Part shown: positions 29,818-38,291 of the stretch, in pieces
How the letters are laid out: each line of letters starts with the position of its first letter
Position numbering within the stretch: the first letter of the stretch is position 1
IMG/VR virus record: IMGVR_UViG_3300046691_000045
Span: 1 to 39,521 of that record
Length of the DNA: 39,521 nt
From: a virus
Reading direction: 5' to 3' (one strand)
Program-made: the position numbers and the translations under genes
The notes under the pieces: model-generated
Seen by the model: the letters and a program-made list of their open reading frames with translations, nothing else
Told to the model about the DNA's origin: nothing
The model's database searches: none

Positions 29818-32307
29818 GTGACAGTACCGGTCCAAGATCCGTTTACCACGCACACAGCGAACGGTGTCAGTGACACTTTCGCATACGATTTCCTGCTACT
29901 GCTTAAGACGGATCTGACGGTCATTGTTGGATCTACCACGCTGGGACAGAGCGATTTCTCTATCACTGGTCTGCGTGAAGACAGCGGCGGCACCATCACC
30001 ATTCTTGCGGGCCCGCCGACTGCGGGTACGCTTGTCCAACTTCTTCGGCAACTCCCCCTGGAACGCGAGATCGATTACCAGACCAGCGGCGACTTTCGCG
30101 CGCCGACTGTAAATGACGACTTTGACCGGATCTGGATGGCGTTGCAGGACGCTGGCCGGGATAGCCGTAACGCGCTGAAGTACCCATTTCTGGAATCGAT
30201 CGATGGCACGCTTCCGGCTGCTGGGTTCCGTAAGGGGATGCTGCTCGGGTTCGATCAGGTCAACGGCGTCCATGAGATGGTGCCATATCCGACATCCATC
30301 GGTGCGGGCGATCTCATCATTGACACGTTTCTGTCTGGTGTCGATTTCACCCCTGGTGTGACGACGCAACTTACGCTGTCCCGTTCTCCCGGCGCGCCTG
30401 CAAATCTCATCATAAACTTCGACGGCTTTACCGACTTCGATTGGATCGTTGCCGGGAATATCGTCACGTTCAATTCGCCCATCCCAGTTGGCATCACGAC
30501 TGTTCGCGCGCGCATCGGCACGACTCTTTCTATGCTGACGCCGCCTGACGACTCCATTGGTGACGCACAACTGATTTGGGACAGCATCCTCGCCCGGCAG
30601 GTCAACTCTATCGCCGATATGCAGGCGCTTGACATCACACGTTATCAGCGTGTGAATGTGGCGGGCTACTATGGAGCGGCCACGCTTGGTGGCGGGTTCT
30701 TATATTACGACGCGGCCGACACCACCACGCCCGTGAACAACGGCACCGTGTTCGCCTCGGCTACCGGGCCGGGCCGGTGGAAACGCCCGCCGCGTGGATA
30801 TGCGTCGTTCTGCGACTTCGGCTGCATTGGCGACGGGGCAACGGATGACAGCGTTCGTGCTCAGGCTTGCATTGATGCTTTCGCTGGCGCGCGCGTCATC
30901 ATCGACGCAGGCAAACTCTTCTTCTGCGCTGGACTTGCGCTGGAGGGTGGCACGTACAACAACACGATCATCGAATCATACGGCCAGCTAAAGATGAAGC
31001 CAGATGCTGGCGGCTCCACGTTCGGCGGCGCATGGGTCGGCATCCTGCTCCGCAACGTTGGCGGTGTAAAAATCAAGGGCACACTGCGGATCAACGGCAA
31101 TCGTTCCGCCATGACCGCACGCGAACAAATCTTCTGCGTGGCTTTGGCTGGCATCAATGATTTCCAGTTCGACCATATGCAGTTTGACGAGATCAGGGGC
31201 GACGGGCTGTACATTGCCCAATTCACGTGGGGTGTAAGCAGCCAGAACACCACGCGCGTGAAGGGCATCTCTGTCGTCGCGGAGAACGTGGCCGACGATG
31301 GGCGCAATGCCATCTCGATCATTTCCGGCACCTACATCGACATCGACACCGTGCGCTCGATTCGCGTCGGCGGCACGATTCTCGGCGTGATCGAGCCAGG
31401 CGGCATCGACATCGAACCGGATGCCGGCTACGAGACGTGCGCCAATATCCGCATCGGGTTTGCAGAGATCGTCACGGCTGGCACGTCCGGCCTCGGCATC
31501 TTCGGCAAATCGATCTCCGGTGTGGACGCGAACCGCGACTGGAACTGTTTCGACATCACGTTTGAATCGTTCCGGGTGCTCAAGACTGGCGTTGCTGGCT
31601 CGGCACTCACGGCCACACCGTACCTGCGCTGCGCCCGCGTCAAGGCACGCGGCTCCTACGCTTACGACTCGGTGCGCGGAGAGGGCTTGACGGTGGACTA
31701 TGCACAGTTCATCGAGATGGATGTCACGCTGAATAACGTGTCGGTCGGTATCTACCTCGGGCGCGTCCAGAACCTCACTGACTTTAGCGTCAACGCCGTG
31801 GTTTCCAGCTACCGGGAAGCTGCCATCCGCACTACCGGCATTTCACGCGGTCGCGTCACGGGCCGCGTGTGGCCGTCTGCTGCTGGCGGTAGTCCGTTTG
31901 GCGTGCAGGCACACAACGAAGGCCGCGTTGGATTGACGCAGGAAAATGTGATTTATAGCGTGGACGTGCCGTATGACGGGCAGGTTCTTCGCGCGATGCG
32001 GAACGAGCCTGGCGCACTGATCGCGTTCGGTGCCGGCTGCGTGGCGCAGAACTGCAACTGGTCCGGCTATCCGTCGAATCTCGCCAGCGACGCAACTATT
32101 GATACACGCGGCATCGCAGGCTGGAACTACCAAGACAGTGTCCCAAGCGTGGGCACGTGGACAATCGGTACCCGTGTCGACAAGCACAACGCAGACCAGA
32201 CCGTTCCGGGTGCTGGCAAGATCCTGACAGGATGGGTGCGCCTGAACACTGGCTCTAACAATGTCCTGAACACTGACTGGTCGCAGATCGTCGCAACCAT
32301 TTCTTGA
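29818..32307 (+). CDS. Tailspike with T7-type N-terminus and pectate-lyase beta-helix, 829 aa
   Basis: GTG 29818 follows GAGG by five bases. Residues 1-130 match the T7 gp17-type attachment domain (FTTHTANGVSDTFAYDFLLL; LPLEREIDYQTSGDFRAPTVND). Around residue 335 begins FGCIGDGATDDSVRAQACI, the hallmark of pectate-lyase-3-type beta-helices, followed by about 400 residues of short parallel strands. This is the architecture of capsule- or O-antigen-degrading tailspikes. Enzyme activity is inferred. It determines host recognition. Confidence 0.88.
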   Translation: MTVPVQDPFTTHTANGVSDTFAYDFLLLLKTDLTVIVGSTTLGQSDFSITGLREDSGGTITILAGPPTAGTLVQLLRQLPLEREIDYQTSGDFRAPTVNDDFDRIWMALQDAGRDSRNALKYPFLESIDGTLPAAGFRKGMLLGFDQVNGVHEMVPYPTSIGAGDLIIDTFLSGVDFTPGVTTQLTLSRSPGAPANLIINFDGFTDFDWIVAGNIVTFNSPIPVGITTVRARIGTTLSMLTPPDDSIGDAQLIWDSILARQVNSIADMQALDITRYQRVNVAGYYGAATLGGGFLYYDAADTTTPVNNGTVFASATGPGRWKRPPRGYASFCDFGCIGDGATDDSVRAQACIDAFAGARVIIDAGKLFFCAGLALEGGTYNNTIIESYGQLKMKPDAGGSTFGGAWVGILLRNVGGVKIKGTLRINGNRSAMTAREQIFCVALAGINDFQFDHMQFDEIRGDGLYIAQFTWGVSSQNTTRVKGISVVAENVADDGRNAISIISGTYIDIDTVRSIRVGGTILGVIEPGGIDIEPDAGYETCANIRIGFAEIVTAGTSGLGIFGKSISGVDANRDWNCFDITFESFRVLKTGVAGSALTATPYLRCARVKARGSYAYDSVRGEGLTVDYAQFIEMDVTLNNVSVGIYLGRVQNLTDFSVNAVVSSYREAAIRTTGISRGRVTGRVWPSAAGGSPFGVQAHNEGRVGLTQENVIYSVDVPYDGQVLRAMRNEPGALIAFGAGCVAQNCNWSGYPSNLASDATIDTRGIAGWNYQDSVPSVGTWTIGTRVDKHNADQTVPGAGKILTGWVRLNTGSNNVLNTDWSQIVATIS

Positions 32308-32314
32308 GGAACCC

Positions 32315-33172
32315 ATGAAACGTCTGATTGCATTCCTCGCTGCCCTGCCGCTTTCGCTGGCGGCAGCCACGCTCAGCCCTATCCAACTGCTGAACCCTGC
32401 TGGTTCCACGGCTGGGCAGGCTGTCGTTTCCACTGGCCCGAGCACTGCGCCTGCATGGACTACGGTCACGGCTGGTGGCCTGACGCCCATCGGCGCGAAT
32501 ACGGTTTATGGCAACTTCACCGGGGCTAGTGCATCGCCTATTGCCAACGCCGTACCATCGTGCAGCACCGCCAACAGCGCGCTGAAGTACGCCAGCGGCA
32601 CCGGCCTTTCGTGTGGCATCACGTTCGCACTGACGTCCGGCAACCTGTCGCAGTTCGCGGCTACGACCAGCGCGCAACTGGCTGGTGTGATCTCGAACGA
32701 GACAGGCTCCAGTCTGCTGGTGTTCAACACCACGCCGACCCTGAACCAGCCGAACATCGTCGGGACCACGACGAACGACAATGCGACGGCGGGGTCTGTC
32801 GGGGAGCTGGTATCTACACAGGGTCTGGCTGTAGCGCTGACCACGCTGACCAGCGCGAATATCACCAGTCTGGCGAGCTTGCCGGCCGGTGACTACGACA
32901 TCTCCGGGAATTTCCAGTGCAACACGGCTGGCGGTGGTGTCGTCAACTCCGTGCAAGCCTCAATCAATACCGTGTCGGCCACACTCCAGACTTCTCCAGC
33001 GAATGCGATTCTGTTCACCACGGCACCGGCAAACAACCCCGTTTCAGCAATCCCGCCGATGCTGCGGTTCTCGTTTGCCGCGCCGACCACGGTTTTCCTC
33101 GTCGGCCGCTGCGGCTTCACGGGCGGCACAGCTACGGGTGACGGGTTCATCCGGGCGCGCCGGATTCGGTAA
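32315..33172 (+). CDS. Exported fibre-like protein with Sec signal peptide, 285 aa
   Basis: The product starts MKRLIAFLAALPLSLAAATL, a clear signal peptide with probable cleavage after residue 18-19. The mature part has fibre-like repeats (SNETGSSLLVFNTTPTLNQP, then NDNATAGSVGELVSTQG) and a beta-rich C-terminal domain ending FIRARRIR, as in phage tail-fibre tips. Exported fibre-like proteins next to tailspikes are known in several phages but their role is unclear; a decoy, exclusion or assembly function is conceivable. AGGAACCC precedes the ATG. Confidence 0.75.
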   Translation: MKRLIAFLAALPLSLAAATLSPIQLLNPAGSTAGQAVVSTGPSTAPAWTTVTAGGLTPIGANTVYGNFTGASASPIANAVPSCSTANSALKYASGTGLSCGITFALTSGNLSQFAATTSAQLAGVISNETGSSLLVFNTTPTLNQPNIVGTTTNDNATAGSVGELVSTQGLAVALTTLTSANITSLASLPAGDYDISGNFQCNTAGGGVVNSVQASINTVSATLQTSPANAILFTTAPANNPVSAIPPMLRFSFAAPTTVFLVGRCGFTGGTATGDGFIRARRIR

Positions 33173-33693
33173 TGCCAATCACCGACGAATCCAAGCTACC
33201 AGGCGGTCTTAACATGGCCGCTTTCCTGGACATGCTTGCGTGGTCGGAGGGCACCAGCACAAACCCCGCAACGGCATGCGATGGTTACGATGTCATCGTT
33301 ACGGGGCGAGATGGCCGCGCGGAAATCTTCAGCGACTTCTCTGCGCACCCGTTTGCAAACGGCAGGTCATCCAAGGTCATCAACAGTCGCGGGCTGACAT
33401 CGAATGCGAGCGGTCGGTATCAGTTCATGCTGCGCGACTACAAGCATTACAAGACGTTACTGAAGTTGCCGGACTTCGGCCCTTTGTCGCAAGATAAATG
33501 GGCCGTTCAACTCATCAAGGAACGTGGAGCTATTCCTGATATCGGGGTCGGGAATCTCCGCAAGGCTATCACCAGATGTTCGAACATCTGGGCCAGTCTT
33601 CCGGGTGCCGGGTATGGACAGCCTGAGCACAAATTCGAAGCCCTAAGGGCTCAATACCTGCTGAATGGCGGGGTCGACAATGGGGTTTCATAA
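33172..33693 (+). CDS. Endolysin, lambda R-type lytic transglycosylase
   Basis: The 173-residue protein has the glycoside hydrolase 104 pattern of lambda R: FLDMLAWSEGT (catalytic E26), GYDVIVTGRDGR, FSDFSAHPF and ASGRYQF (about 80-86). It lacks a signal peptide, so release depends on the holin. It cleaves peptidoglycan glycan strands at lysis. The gene overlaps the preceding stop by one base and leads the lysis cassette. Confidence 0.92.
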   Translation: MPITDESKLPGGLNMAAFLDMLAWSEGTSTNPATACDGYDVIVTGRDGRAEIFSDFSAHPFANGRSSKVINSRGLTSNASGRYQFMLRDYKHYKTLLKLPDFGPLSQDKWAVQLIKERGAIPDIGVGNLRKAITRCSNIWASLPGAGYGQPEHKFEALRAQYLLNGGVDNGVS

Positions 33694-33996
33694 ATGAATG
33701 ACGACCAAACCACCTGGCTTAAGCTCGGGGCTGGCGTAATTGTGGGCGGGCTACTGTCGTTTCGTAGTCTTCCGGGGACAGGCGTGCAGCGCTGGGGATC
33801 TTTCATCCTGAGCATTGCACTAGGTACTATCATCGGTCTTGCTTCCATCGAATTTTTCAAGCTGGATGCGAAGTCATGGACCGCTGTCCTAGCAGTTTCC
33901 ACGTCGACTGCCTTCGGGTTTGCTGTAGCTATTAATCTGATGCAGCAGATCCCTGACATCATTCGGCGCGTGCTAGGGCGTTTCATCGGGAACTGA
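33694..33996 (+). CDS. Probable holin, three membrane segments, 100 aa
   Basis: The gene starts directly after the endolysin stop. The product has hydrophobic segments at about 9-24, 34-54 and 62-82 and a basic C-terminus (RRVLGRFIGN), the topology of class I holins. By position it should time lysis by permeabilising the inner membrane. The next small membrane protein could be the holin or an antiholin instead. Confidence 0.7.
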   Translation: MNDDQTTWLKLGAGVIVGGLLSFRSLPGTGVQRWGSFILSIALGTIIGLASIEFFKLDAKSWTAVLAVSTSTAFGFAVAINLMQQIPDIIRRVLGRFIGN

Positions 33997-33997
33997 A

Positions 33998-34255
33998 ATG
34001 GAACTGCTGAACCTCGCCGCCAGCTTCGTGATTCTCGCCGGCTGCTTCTGGCTGGTTTATACGCACAAGGTGCCTACTCGCACGGGCTGGTCGTTAGTGC
34101 TTGGCATTGTGGCACTGGCAGCGGTCGGTAACATGCGCCCCAGCATCTGCCGTGATACGTCGCAGGTCATGCTTATTTCGGCTATGGCTATTGGCGTTCT
34201 GTTCGCATTCTGGCGCGTCGAGTTGAAACCGTGGCTGATCCGGAGGTTTGCATGA
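33998..34255 (+). CDS. Small membrane protein of the lysis cassette, 85 aa
   Basis: Three hydrophobic segments (about 5-21, 31-45, 56-72) with a basic C-terminus (LKPWLIRRFA). It lies between the putative holin and the spanin genes, one base after the former and overlapping the latter by four bases. It may be a second holin or an antiholin; no family is recognised. Confidence 0.6.
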   Translation: MELLNLAASFVILAGCFWLVYTHKVPTRTGWSLVLGIVALAAVGNMRPSICRDTSQVMLISAMAIGVLFAFWRVELKPWLIRRFA

Positions 34256-34533
34256 CTGCTATCCTGGCATTCCTTGCTGATGCATGGCCGTTCCTGCTTG
34301 CCGCTGCTGGCGCTCTGTTCGGCTGGGCACGCCACAAGCAGGCGCAAACGACTGTTGCCAAGGCGAAGCAGGAACTTGCAGAGAAGGATGCGACCGTAGC
34401 CAAAGATAATTCACAGGCCGCGCAGACAGGCGCTACAAACGCCAAGGTGAAGACCAATGAAGACAATGCTGCTGCTGCCGTGCCTGATCCTGTGCGCGTC
34501 CTGCACGACGAGTGGGGTAACGGGCGAAACTGA
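34252..34533 (+). CDS. Inner-membrane spanin (Rz-like), 93 aa
   Basis: ATG 34252 follows GGAGG by six bases and overlaps the previous stop. Residues 4-24 form one N-terminal membrane helix (ILAFLADAWPFLLAAAGALF); residues 28-65 are an Ala/Lys/Glu/Gln-rich coiled coil (TTVAKAKQELAEKDATVAKD). This is the i-spanin plan; the o-spanin gene is embedded in its 3' end in another frame. Confidence 0.8.
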   Translation: MTAILAFLADAWPFLLAAAGALFGWARHKQAQTTVAKAKQELAEKDATVAKDNSQAAQTGATNAKVKTNEDNAAAAVPDPVRVLHDEWGNGRN

Positions 34534-34681
34534 GCGCGTGCGCTTTGTTGATACAGGATGTGACTGGACTGCGCCGATCTACGTGGACCGTGACGACATC
34601 CTTACCGCTGAGACAGCGCGCCAGATTCTGTCACACAACAGGGCCGGCGCGCGTATCTGTGGATGGAAGCCTAGGCTTTGA
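34457..34681 (+). CDS. Outer-membrane spanin lipoprotein (Rz1-like), 74 aa
   Basis: The gene starts inside the i-spanin gene in a different frame, the classic Rz/Rz1 arrangement. The product has a short hydrophobic signal (MKTMLLLPCLILCASC) with C16 as likely lipidated residue; position -3 is Cys, so the lipobox is non-canonical. The mature part (FVDTGCDWTAPIYVDRDDILTAE...) is longer than lambda Rz1 and not proline-rich but matches a common alternative o-spanin type. It should bridge to the i-spanin to fuse the membranes. Confidence 0.8.
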   Translation: MKTMLLLPCLILCASCTTSGVTGETERVRFVDTGCDWTAPIYVDRDDILTAETARQILSHNRAGARICGWKPRL

Positions 34682-34892
34682 ACCAATCTGGCGCCCCTCC
34701 TGACTGGATGCTGATATTCAGTACGGTGTGATTGCAAGCGGGGCATTTCTCCTTATTCAAGCTCCCTCCTTGGATACGCCATTGGTGATGGCACTTGCAG
34801 CACTCCAGATAGGAATTCATCCCTGGGATATTAATCTTCACGTCCCGCTCACCACCAGTGATCTTGCCGCCACCGAATAGTCTAATTTTCAT
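34671..34892 (-). CDS. Zinc-ribbon protein, 73 aa
   Basis: ATG 34892 follows GGGGATGAG and is preferred to the TTG upstream at 34907. The product has C31-x2-C34 ... C50-x2-C53, a compact zinc ribbon, with a Gly-rich N-terminus. It is the last gene of the leftward block and overlaps the spanin gene end to end by 11 bases. Function unknown. Confidence 0.65.
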   Translation of the reverse strand: MKIRLFGGGKITGGERDVKINIPGMNSYLECCKCHHQWRIQGGSLNKEKCPACNHTVLNISIQSGGAPDWFKA

Positions 34893-34900
34893 CTCATCCC

Positions 34901-35065
34901 CTAGCAAACCGAAACAATAGTCAACGCCAAGCTGAGAGACAGCACTGACGCCGGCACCACAAACGGCAATGTTTCCTCATGCCGCATGACAGAGTGAAAG
35001 TCCAGCAGCATCAGCAGCGATGCCACTAGGACTAGGATCAGCGCCAAAATCAGCGCGCCCTCCAA
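34901..35065 (-). CDS. 54-residue two-helix membrane protein, TTG start
   Basis: GGAGG lies eight bases before TTG 35065. The frame gives MEGALILALILVLVASLLML (first helix), a polar loop DFHSVMRHEETLP, and a second hydrophobic segment (FVVPASVLSLSLALTIVSVC). The neighbouring genes abut it on both sides, leaving no other content for this gap. Its position opposite the lysis cassette is notable, but no function is recognised. Confidence 0.5.
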   Translation of the reverse strand: MEGALILALILVLVASLLMLLDFHSVMRHEETLPFVVPASVLSLSLALTIVSVC

Positions 35066-35068
35066 CTG

Positions 35069-35470
35069 CTACCCCTCCCGCCCCAGCGCCGACCGATCCA
35101 TGGCGGCGTCGATTGCTGCGTCCATTTCATCGCCGCGCCGGCTATGCACGACCCAATTTCGTGACTCGTCGCGCGTGGCAAAGATGAACTGGATGCCATC
35201 GGTTATCAGCGGAACACTCTTGCCTATCGGACGAGCGCGGAGGTATCGATACCTCGCCGCATCCTGCGCCTCGCCCGATTGCTCCGGGGTGGGGCGGCGG
35301 TTCCAGGCGGCGATGGCCGCTTCCATTGTTTCGCCTAGCCGCTCTGCTTTGCAGATGGAACAGCCAGCGTGATACGGCGCGACACGCTGGCCGCCACTTC
35401 CAGTCTCATCTGGCACTACGAACAAGTCGCCATTGCATCCGAATGGGCAGCACTTCAGTTCATTGCTCAT
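35069..35470 (-). CDS. Lar-like (restriction alleviation type) zinc protein, 133 aa
   Basis: ATG 35470 overlaps the previous stop, with GGAGG seven bases upstream. Residues 1-60 match the Lar pattern: LKCCPFGCNGDLFVV, a second cysteine pair (AGCSICKAE) and TMEAAIAAWNRR. Lar-type proteins modulate type I restriction in Rac prophage; most phage relatives are untested. The C-terminal half (AARYRYLRARPIG...) is a separate phage domain common in hypothetical proteins. Confidence 0.78.
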   Translation of the reverse strand: MSNELKCCPFGCNGDLFVVPDETGSGGQRVAPYHAGCSICKAERLGETMEAAIAAWNRRPTPEQSGEAQDAARYRYLRARPIGKSVPLITDGIQFIFATRDESRNWVVHSRRGDEMDAAIDAAMDRSALGREG

Positions 35471-36282
35471 CACACCCCCTCCGGCTTGGCTGGCGCTGTG
35501 GCGAGCAACGCATCAGCGAGTTGCTGTCCCGCGTACATCATGCGCATGGCCTTGTACTTGTCGTGCGAGCACTTGCACCCGCCGTTCGTGTGCATTCCCG
35601 TTGGGCGCTTGATAACGCAGCCACCGTCGGTGCAGCCGCCCGTTCCGTCGCGCAGACGCACATACTCATCGAGCCGCTTCTGCACTTCAGGCGTCTGCGC
35701 GGTGGCGAGCGTGGCGCGGGTCATACCAGATCGAACGCCAGCATTCCATATGTCCTGATCCAAGGGAGGATGCCCATTTACTGCGATCCAGCCGCCACGG
35801 AAGCCGGCAAGCGTATTGCTCACTGCTGGCAGTGGCGCCCGCTCATCCGCCACAGGCTCTTTCGATGCGGGGGCGGGGTGGGTGTAGAGCACGCGACGGT
35901 TGCTAGGCAGTCGCTCCGCGTAATAATCCGGCGTTACGTCATGCCACGAGCAAGTGTCAACATCCAAGACCTGATGCACAGCCCCGCCCGCGTTGGTTGC
36001 CGTGTATAGCCGCGCGCGAGCCTTATGCATGCGCTCGGCAAATTCAGGATCGGCCATTTCGCGCAGATAGACGGTCAGGCTATGAGTCAGCAGGCCATCG
36101 CGCTCTGACATGAACGGCTTGAGCAATACCAAGTGATCCGGGTGGACCCCGCCCGCGTTGCTGGCGCGGCTCTCGAGGGCGCGAGCGTATTTGATCAACG
36201 TTTGGCATTCGCGGAAGGTCAAGCCCATTGCACTGCCAATGAGCACGCGCTCCAGCGCATCCAAATCCAGTTTCTCGCTCAT
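35470..36282 (-). CDS. Mosaic phage protein, 270 aa
   Basis: The protein looks assembled from several phage modules: an N-terminal helix (LDLDALERVLIGSAMGLTFREC), HPDHLVLLKPFM, a VLYTHPAPASKEP connector, a RGGWIAVNGHPPLDQ segment and a Cys-rich C-terminal part (GGCTDGGC..., GGCKCSHDKY). No enzyme family is recognised. It overlaps both neighbours. The THPAPA-type connector recurs in modified form in the 38288 gene. Confidence 0.6.
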   Translation of the reverse strand: MSEKLDLDALERVLIGSAMGLTFRECQTLIKYARALESRASNAGGVHPDHLVLLKPFMSERDGLLTHSLTVYLREMADPEFAERMHKARARLYTATNAGGAVHQVLDVDTCSWHDVTPDYYAERLPSNRRVLYTHPAPASKEPVADERAPLPAVSNTLAGFRGGWIAVNGHPPLDQDIWNAGVRSGMTRATLATAQTPEVQKRLDEYVRLRDGTGGCTDGGCVIKRPTGMHTNGGCKCSHDKYKAMRMMYAGQQLADALLATAPAKPEGV

Positions 36283-36554
36283 GCCGTCACCTTAATATCG
36301 AGGTTGCAGTAACGCCCCATGCACGTAGCCACGTTAGGAGCATTGACCGTCTTGCATCGCGGACAAATCCAGCCTTCTCGCGGAGCTGCTTGAACGGTGC
36401 CGAGCCCCGGTGGGTTCGCTTGCCGCTGCCGCATCACGCACGGGCAATGCGGCTCGCCATTTTGCGGGCCTGTGCAAAAGCAGGGTGCGCTGGTTCCGGC
36501 TATGTCGTGCTGCCGGCGCGCGGTGAAATCGTCGTAATCACGTACCATTTCCAT
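36279..36554 (-). CDS. Zinc-finger phage protein, about 91 aa
   Basis: Several ATGs (36563, 36554, 36548) lie close together after the purine-rich end of the upstream gene; 36554 is a compromise. The product has CFCTGPQNGEPHCPC and, near the end, WICPRCKTVNAPNVATC, the latter like a RanBP2-type or zinc-ribbon finger. The phrase DYDDFTARRQHDIAGTSAPC is common in related phages. Function unknown. Confidence 0.6.
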   Translation of the reverse strand: MEMVRDYDDFTARRQHDIAGTSAPCFCTGPQNGEPHCPCVMRQRQANPPGLGTVQAAPREGWICPRCKTVNAPNVATCMGRYCNLDIKVTA

Positions 36555-37194
36555 TTCCCCCATTCTTCGAGCCTTCAATAAACGCGCCCCATTGCTCTGC
36601 GATTGCACGGGCAATGCCAGGCTGGAACTTGCTGCGCTCACGCTCCCGGTTAGGTCCGGGCGGCATGCGGTGGACCCACGACCATTCCTTGTGCTCTGGC
36701 GTGCCAGGCTTCGGCGGTACAAGCTTGTTCGTCGGCCTCAGATCAGGAAGCCCGATCAGTTCGAAGCCCGTAGCCTTGAATGTCGGATCACCGAACCACC
36801 ACGGCTGCACTACCTGTCGGTAGGCGGGGCGTATCCTCTCCACAGCGTGCGGATGCATCACCGGGTTTTCGATGGCCTTGAACCGAATCGGCGCATCGCG
36901 CAGTGCACGGTAAAACGCCGCGCCCTTCTCCAGTTCGTGCCACATCTGCTCCAGCGTCTTGCCATGCGGCGGAACGGTCAGCCAACGGACACCACTGTTA
37001 GCAAGGCGCTTGCACACCGGGTGCGCAATCATCGCATCCCAACCTAGATGCAGCACGTCACGCACGTCGCATTGCAGATGCGGGCCAGGTGAGCGCGTAG
37101 GCTGAAGATCGCAACTAATGGCGTTATGGCCCATGGCGATGAACGCGTCGCGCACAGTGCCGGATTCCTCGCAGGCGATCAAAATGTCAGCCAT
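36538..37194 (-). CDS. Cytosine-C5 methyltransferase-like phage protein, 218 aa
   Basis: From ATG 37194 the product reads MADILIACEESGTVRDAFIA, then GHNAISCDLQPTRSPGPHLQ and CDVRDVL, matching motifs I-III of C5-methyltransferase-like folds. The motif IV position is HPVCKRLANSG (canonical PPCxxxS...G) and retains Cys. The family is widespread in phages; activity is rarely shown and the short length argues for a divergent member. Protection from host restriction is plausible. It ends in EGSKNGGNGNGT, sharing an 18-bp DNA repeat with the end of the next upstream gene. Confidence 0.72.
   Translation of the reverse strand: MADILIACEESGTVRDAFIAMGHNAISCDLQPTRSPGPHLQCDVRDVLHLGWDAMIAHPVCKRLANSGVRWLTVPPHGKTLEQMWHELEKGAAFYRALRDAPIRFKAIENPVMHPHAVERIRPAYRQVVQPWWFGDPTFKATGFELIGLPDLRPTNKLVPPKPGTPEHKEWSWVHRMPPGPNRERERSKFQPGIARAIAEQWGAFIEGSKNGGNGNGT
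36560..36577. repeat. 18-bp gene-boundary repeat, copy 1
   Basis: CCATTCTTCGAGCCTTCA is identical to 37191-37208. Both copies encode the C-terminal EGSKNG of successive minus-strand genes at the junction with the next start, so they mark module boundaries where homologous exchange could occur. Confidence 0.7.
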
Positions 37195-37411
37195 TCTTCG
37201 AGCCTTCAGTGGCGGTGCTGGCGCGCTCCCAATGAATGGCCCAGCCATGCCGATCATTTGCAACTACGGCTAGCTGGTTCTCATGAGCAACCTTCCAAGC
37301 GAACCTGCGAGCTTCTCGCCAATAGCTGAACCGGAAGATTGAGGCGTGATCGATGAAATGAGTTTCTACCTCGGTGTCATCACGGATTCGGATGAAGTCA
37401 ACGGCTGGCAT
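37187..37411 (-). CDS. Hypothetical phage protein, 74 aa
   Basis: GGAG six bases before ATG 37411 sets the start. The 74-residue protein (MPAVDFIRIRDDTEVETHFI..., SYWREARRFAWKVAHENQLA) looks like a small alpha/beta fold and ends EGSKNG. It overlaps the upstream gene by 14 bases. No family recognised. Confidence 0.6.
   Translation of the reverse strand: MPAVDFIRIRDDTEVETHFIDHASIFRFSYWREARRFAWKVAHENQLAVVANDRHGWAIHWERASTATEGSKNG
37191..37208. repeat. 18-bp gene-boundary repeat, copy 2
   Basis: Exact copy of 36560-36577, spanning the last codons of the 74-residue gene and the first ATG of the methyltransferase-like gene. Confidence 0.7.
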
Positions 37412-38291
37412 TGCTATCTCCTTGCGGCTGCTCGCTTGCACGGCAGTTCCATGCGGCGATTACCGCATTCCCGGCAATCCCTGGCGAACTGCTGCTGTAT
37501 TGCAGGGAAACGACTGCGTCGCAGTGATCGCACGCGATGCGGCCCACCCAACCAGCGTGCTCAATCTGCTCTACCTCTGGAGATGAAGCCATGCCTCCGC
37601 AGAATGGGCACGGACTAAGGTCGCCTAACACAGCGGTAGAAGTCGTGCCAGACTGTGCTGCCATTGCTTCGCATGTAGTCGTCTTGTCGCAGTACTTGCA
37701 ATTCCAAACATCGCTATTCGTGCAGGCGGCGGCATTCGACGGTTGCGGCTGCTCGCGGGACAGGGCGGCGTCGAGCCGCGTCCAGCACTCCCAAGCGAGC
37801 TCAATTTGCCAGCAGGAATACTCGCCACGTGGTAGTCGATGCAGGTATTCATCGACGATGGATTCATCGAGGCGCTCACGCATGTATGCCTCGAACGCCG
37901 TCCGCCCGTCCTGCTGCGCCGCTGACTGCCACTGATCGCACCCCGGCGTGTAATGTAGCCCCAATGCCAACACCGTCCGCATTGCAGCGTCTCTTTGCAG
38001 TTCGCGCGCATCCCGCTTATCCTCGCCACCGGCCTGCACCTGCTGGGCGAGCATGGCTTCACCAGCCGGCGTCATTGACCACCTTGCGGGACTGCGCTGG
38101 GTTCGGGCGAGCAGACCGATGGTAGTGAGTGCATCGAACCAGTCTCGTCCGATATCGCAACCCTCATCGTCGCCAGCGCATTCCTCGAAGCGAGCCAGCT
38201 TCTCGCGCACCAGTCGCATAGCGCCAGTAAGCGGCATGTATGGCGCCTCGCGCTCATCCTGCTGCGCCATAACTTCATTGGACTTGTTCAT
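37398..38291 (-). CDS. Two-domain phage protein with C-terminal Lar-like zinc domain, 297 aa
   Basis: Residues 1-200 are a mosaic of helical phage modules: ALTTIGLLARTQRSPARWSMTPAG looks like a winged-helix, and YMRERLDESIVDEYLHR...W follows. Residues 225-290 match Lar: CPFCGGMA, IACDHCDA and NAVIAAWNCR. This is the second Lar-type domain in the island. The start has AGGTGAAGGT upstream and overlaps the previous stop. An anti-restriction role is inferred from the domain only. Confidence 0.7.
   Translation of the reverse strand: MNKSNEVMAQQDEREAPYMPLTGAMRLVREKLARFEECAGDDEGCDIGRDWFDALTTIGLLARTQRSPARWSMTPAGEAMLAQQVQAGGEDKRDARELQRDAAMRTVLALGLHYTPGCDQWQSAAQQDGRTAFEAYMRERLDESIVDEYLHRLPRGEYSCWQIELAWECWTRLDAALSREQPQPSNAAACTNSDVWNCKYCDKTTTCEAMAAQSGTTSTAVLGDLSPCPFCGGMASSPEVEQIEHAGWVGRIACDHCDAVVSLQYSSSSPGIAGNAVIAAWNCRASEQPQGDSNASR
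38252..38268. repeat. 17-bp module-boundary repeat, copy 1
   Basis: GCTCATCCTGCTGCGCC also occurs at 38449-38465; the related GTCCTGCTGCGCC is at 37909. On the minus strand all encode AQQD(E/G). They lie at domain joints of the mosaic genes. Confidence 0.6.

Noticed and set aside
34667-34678. Palindrome AAGCCTAGGCTT at the convergence of the two strands as a bidirectional terminator
   Set aside because: It has no loop and no T-run on either side; it overlaps both gene ends and may be chance.
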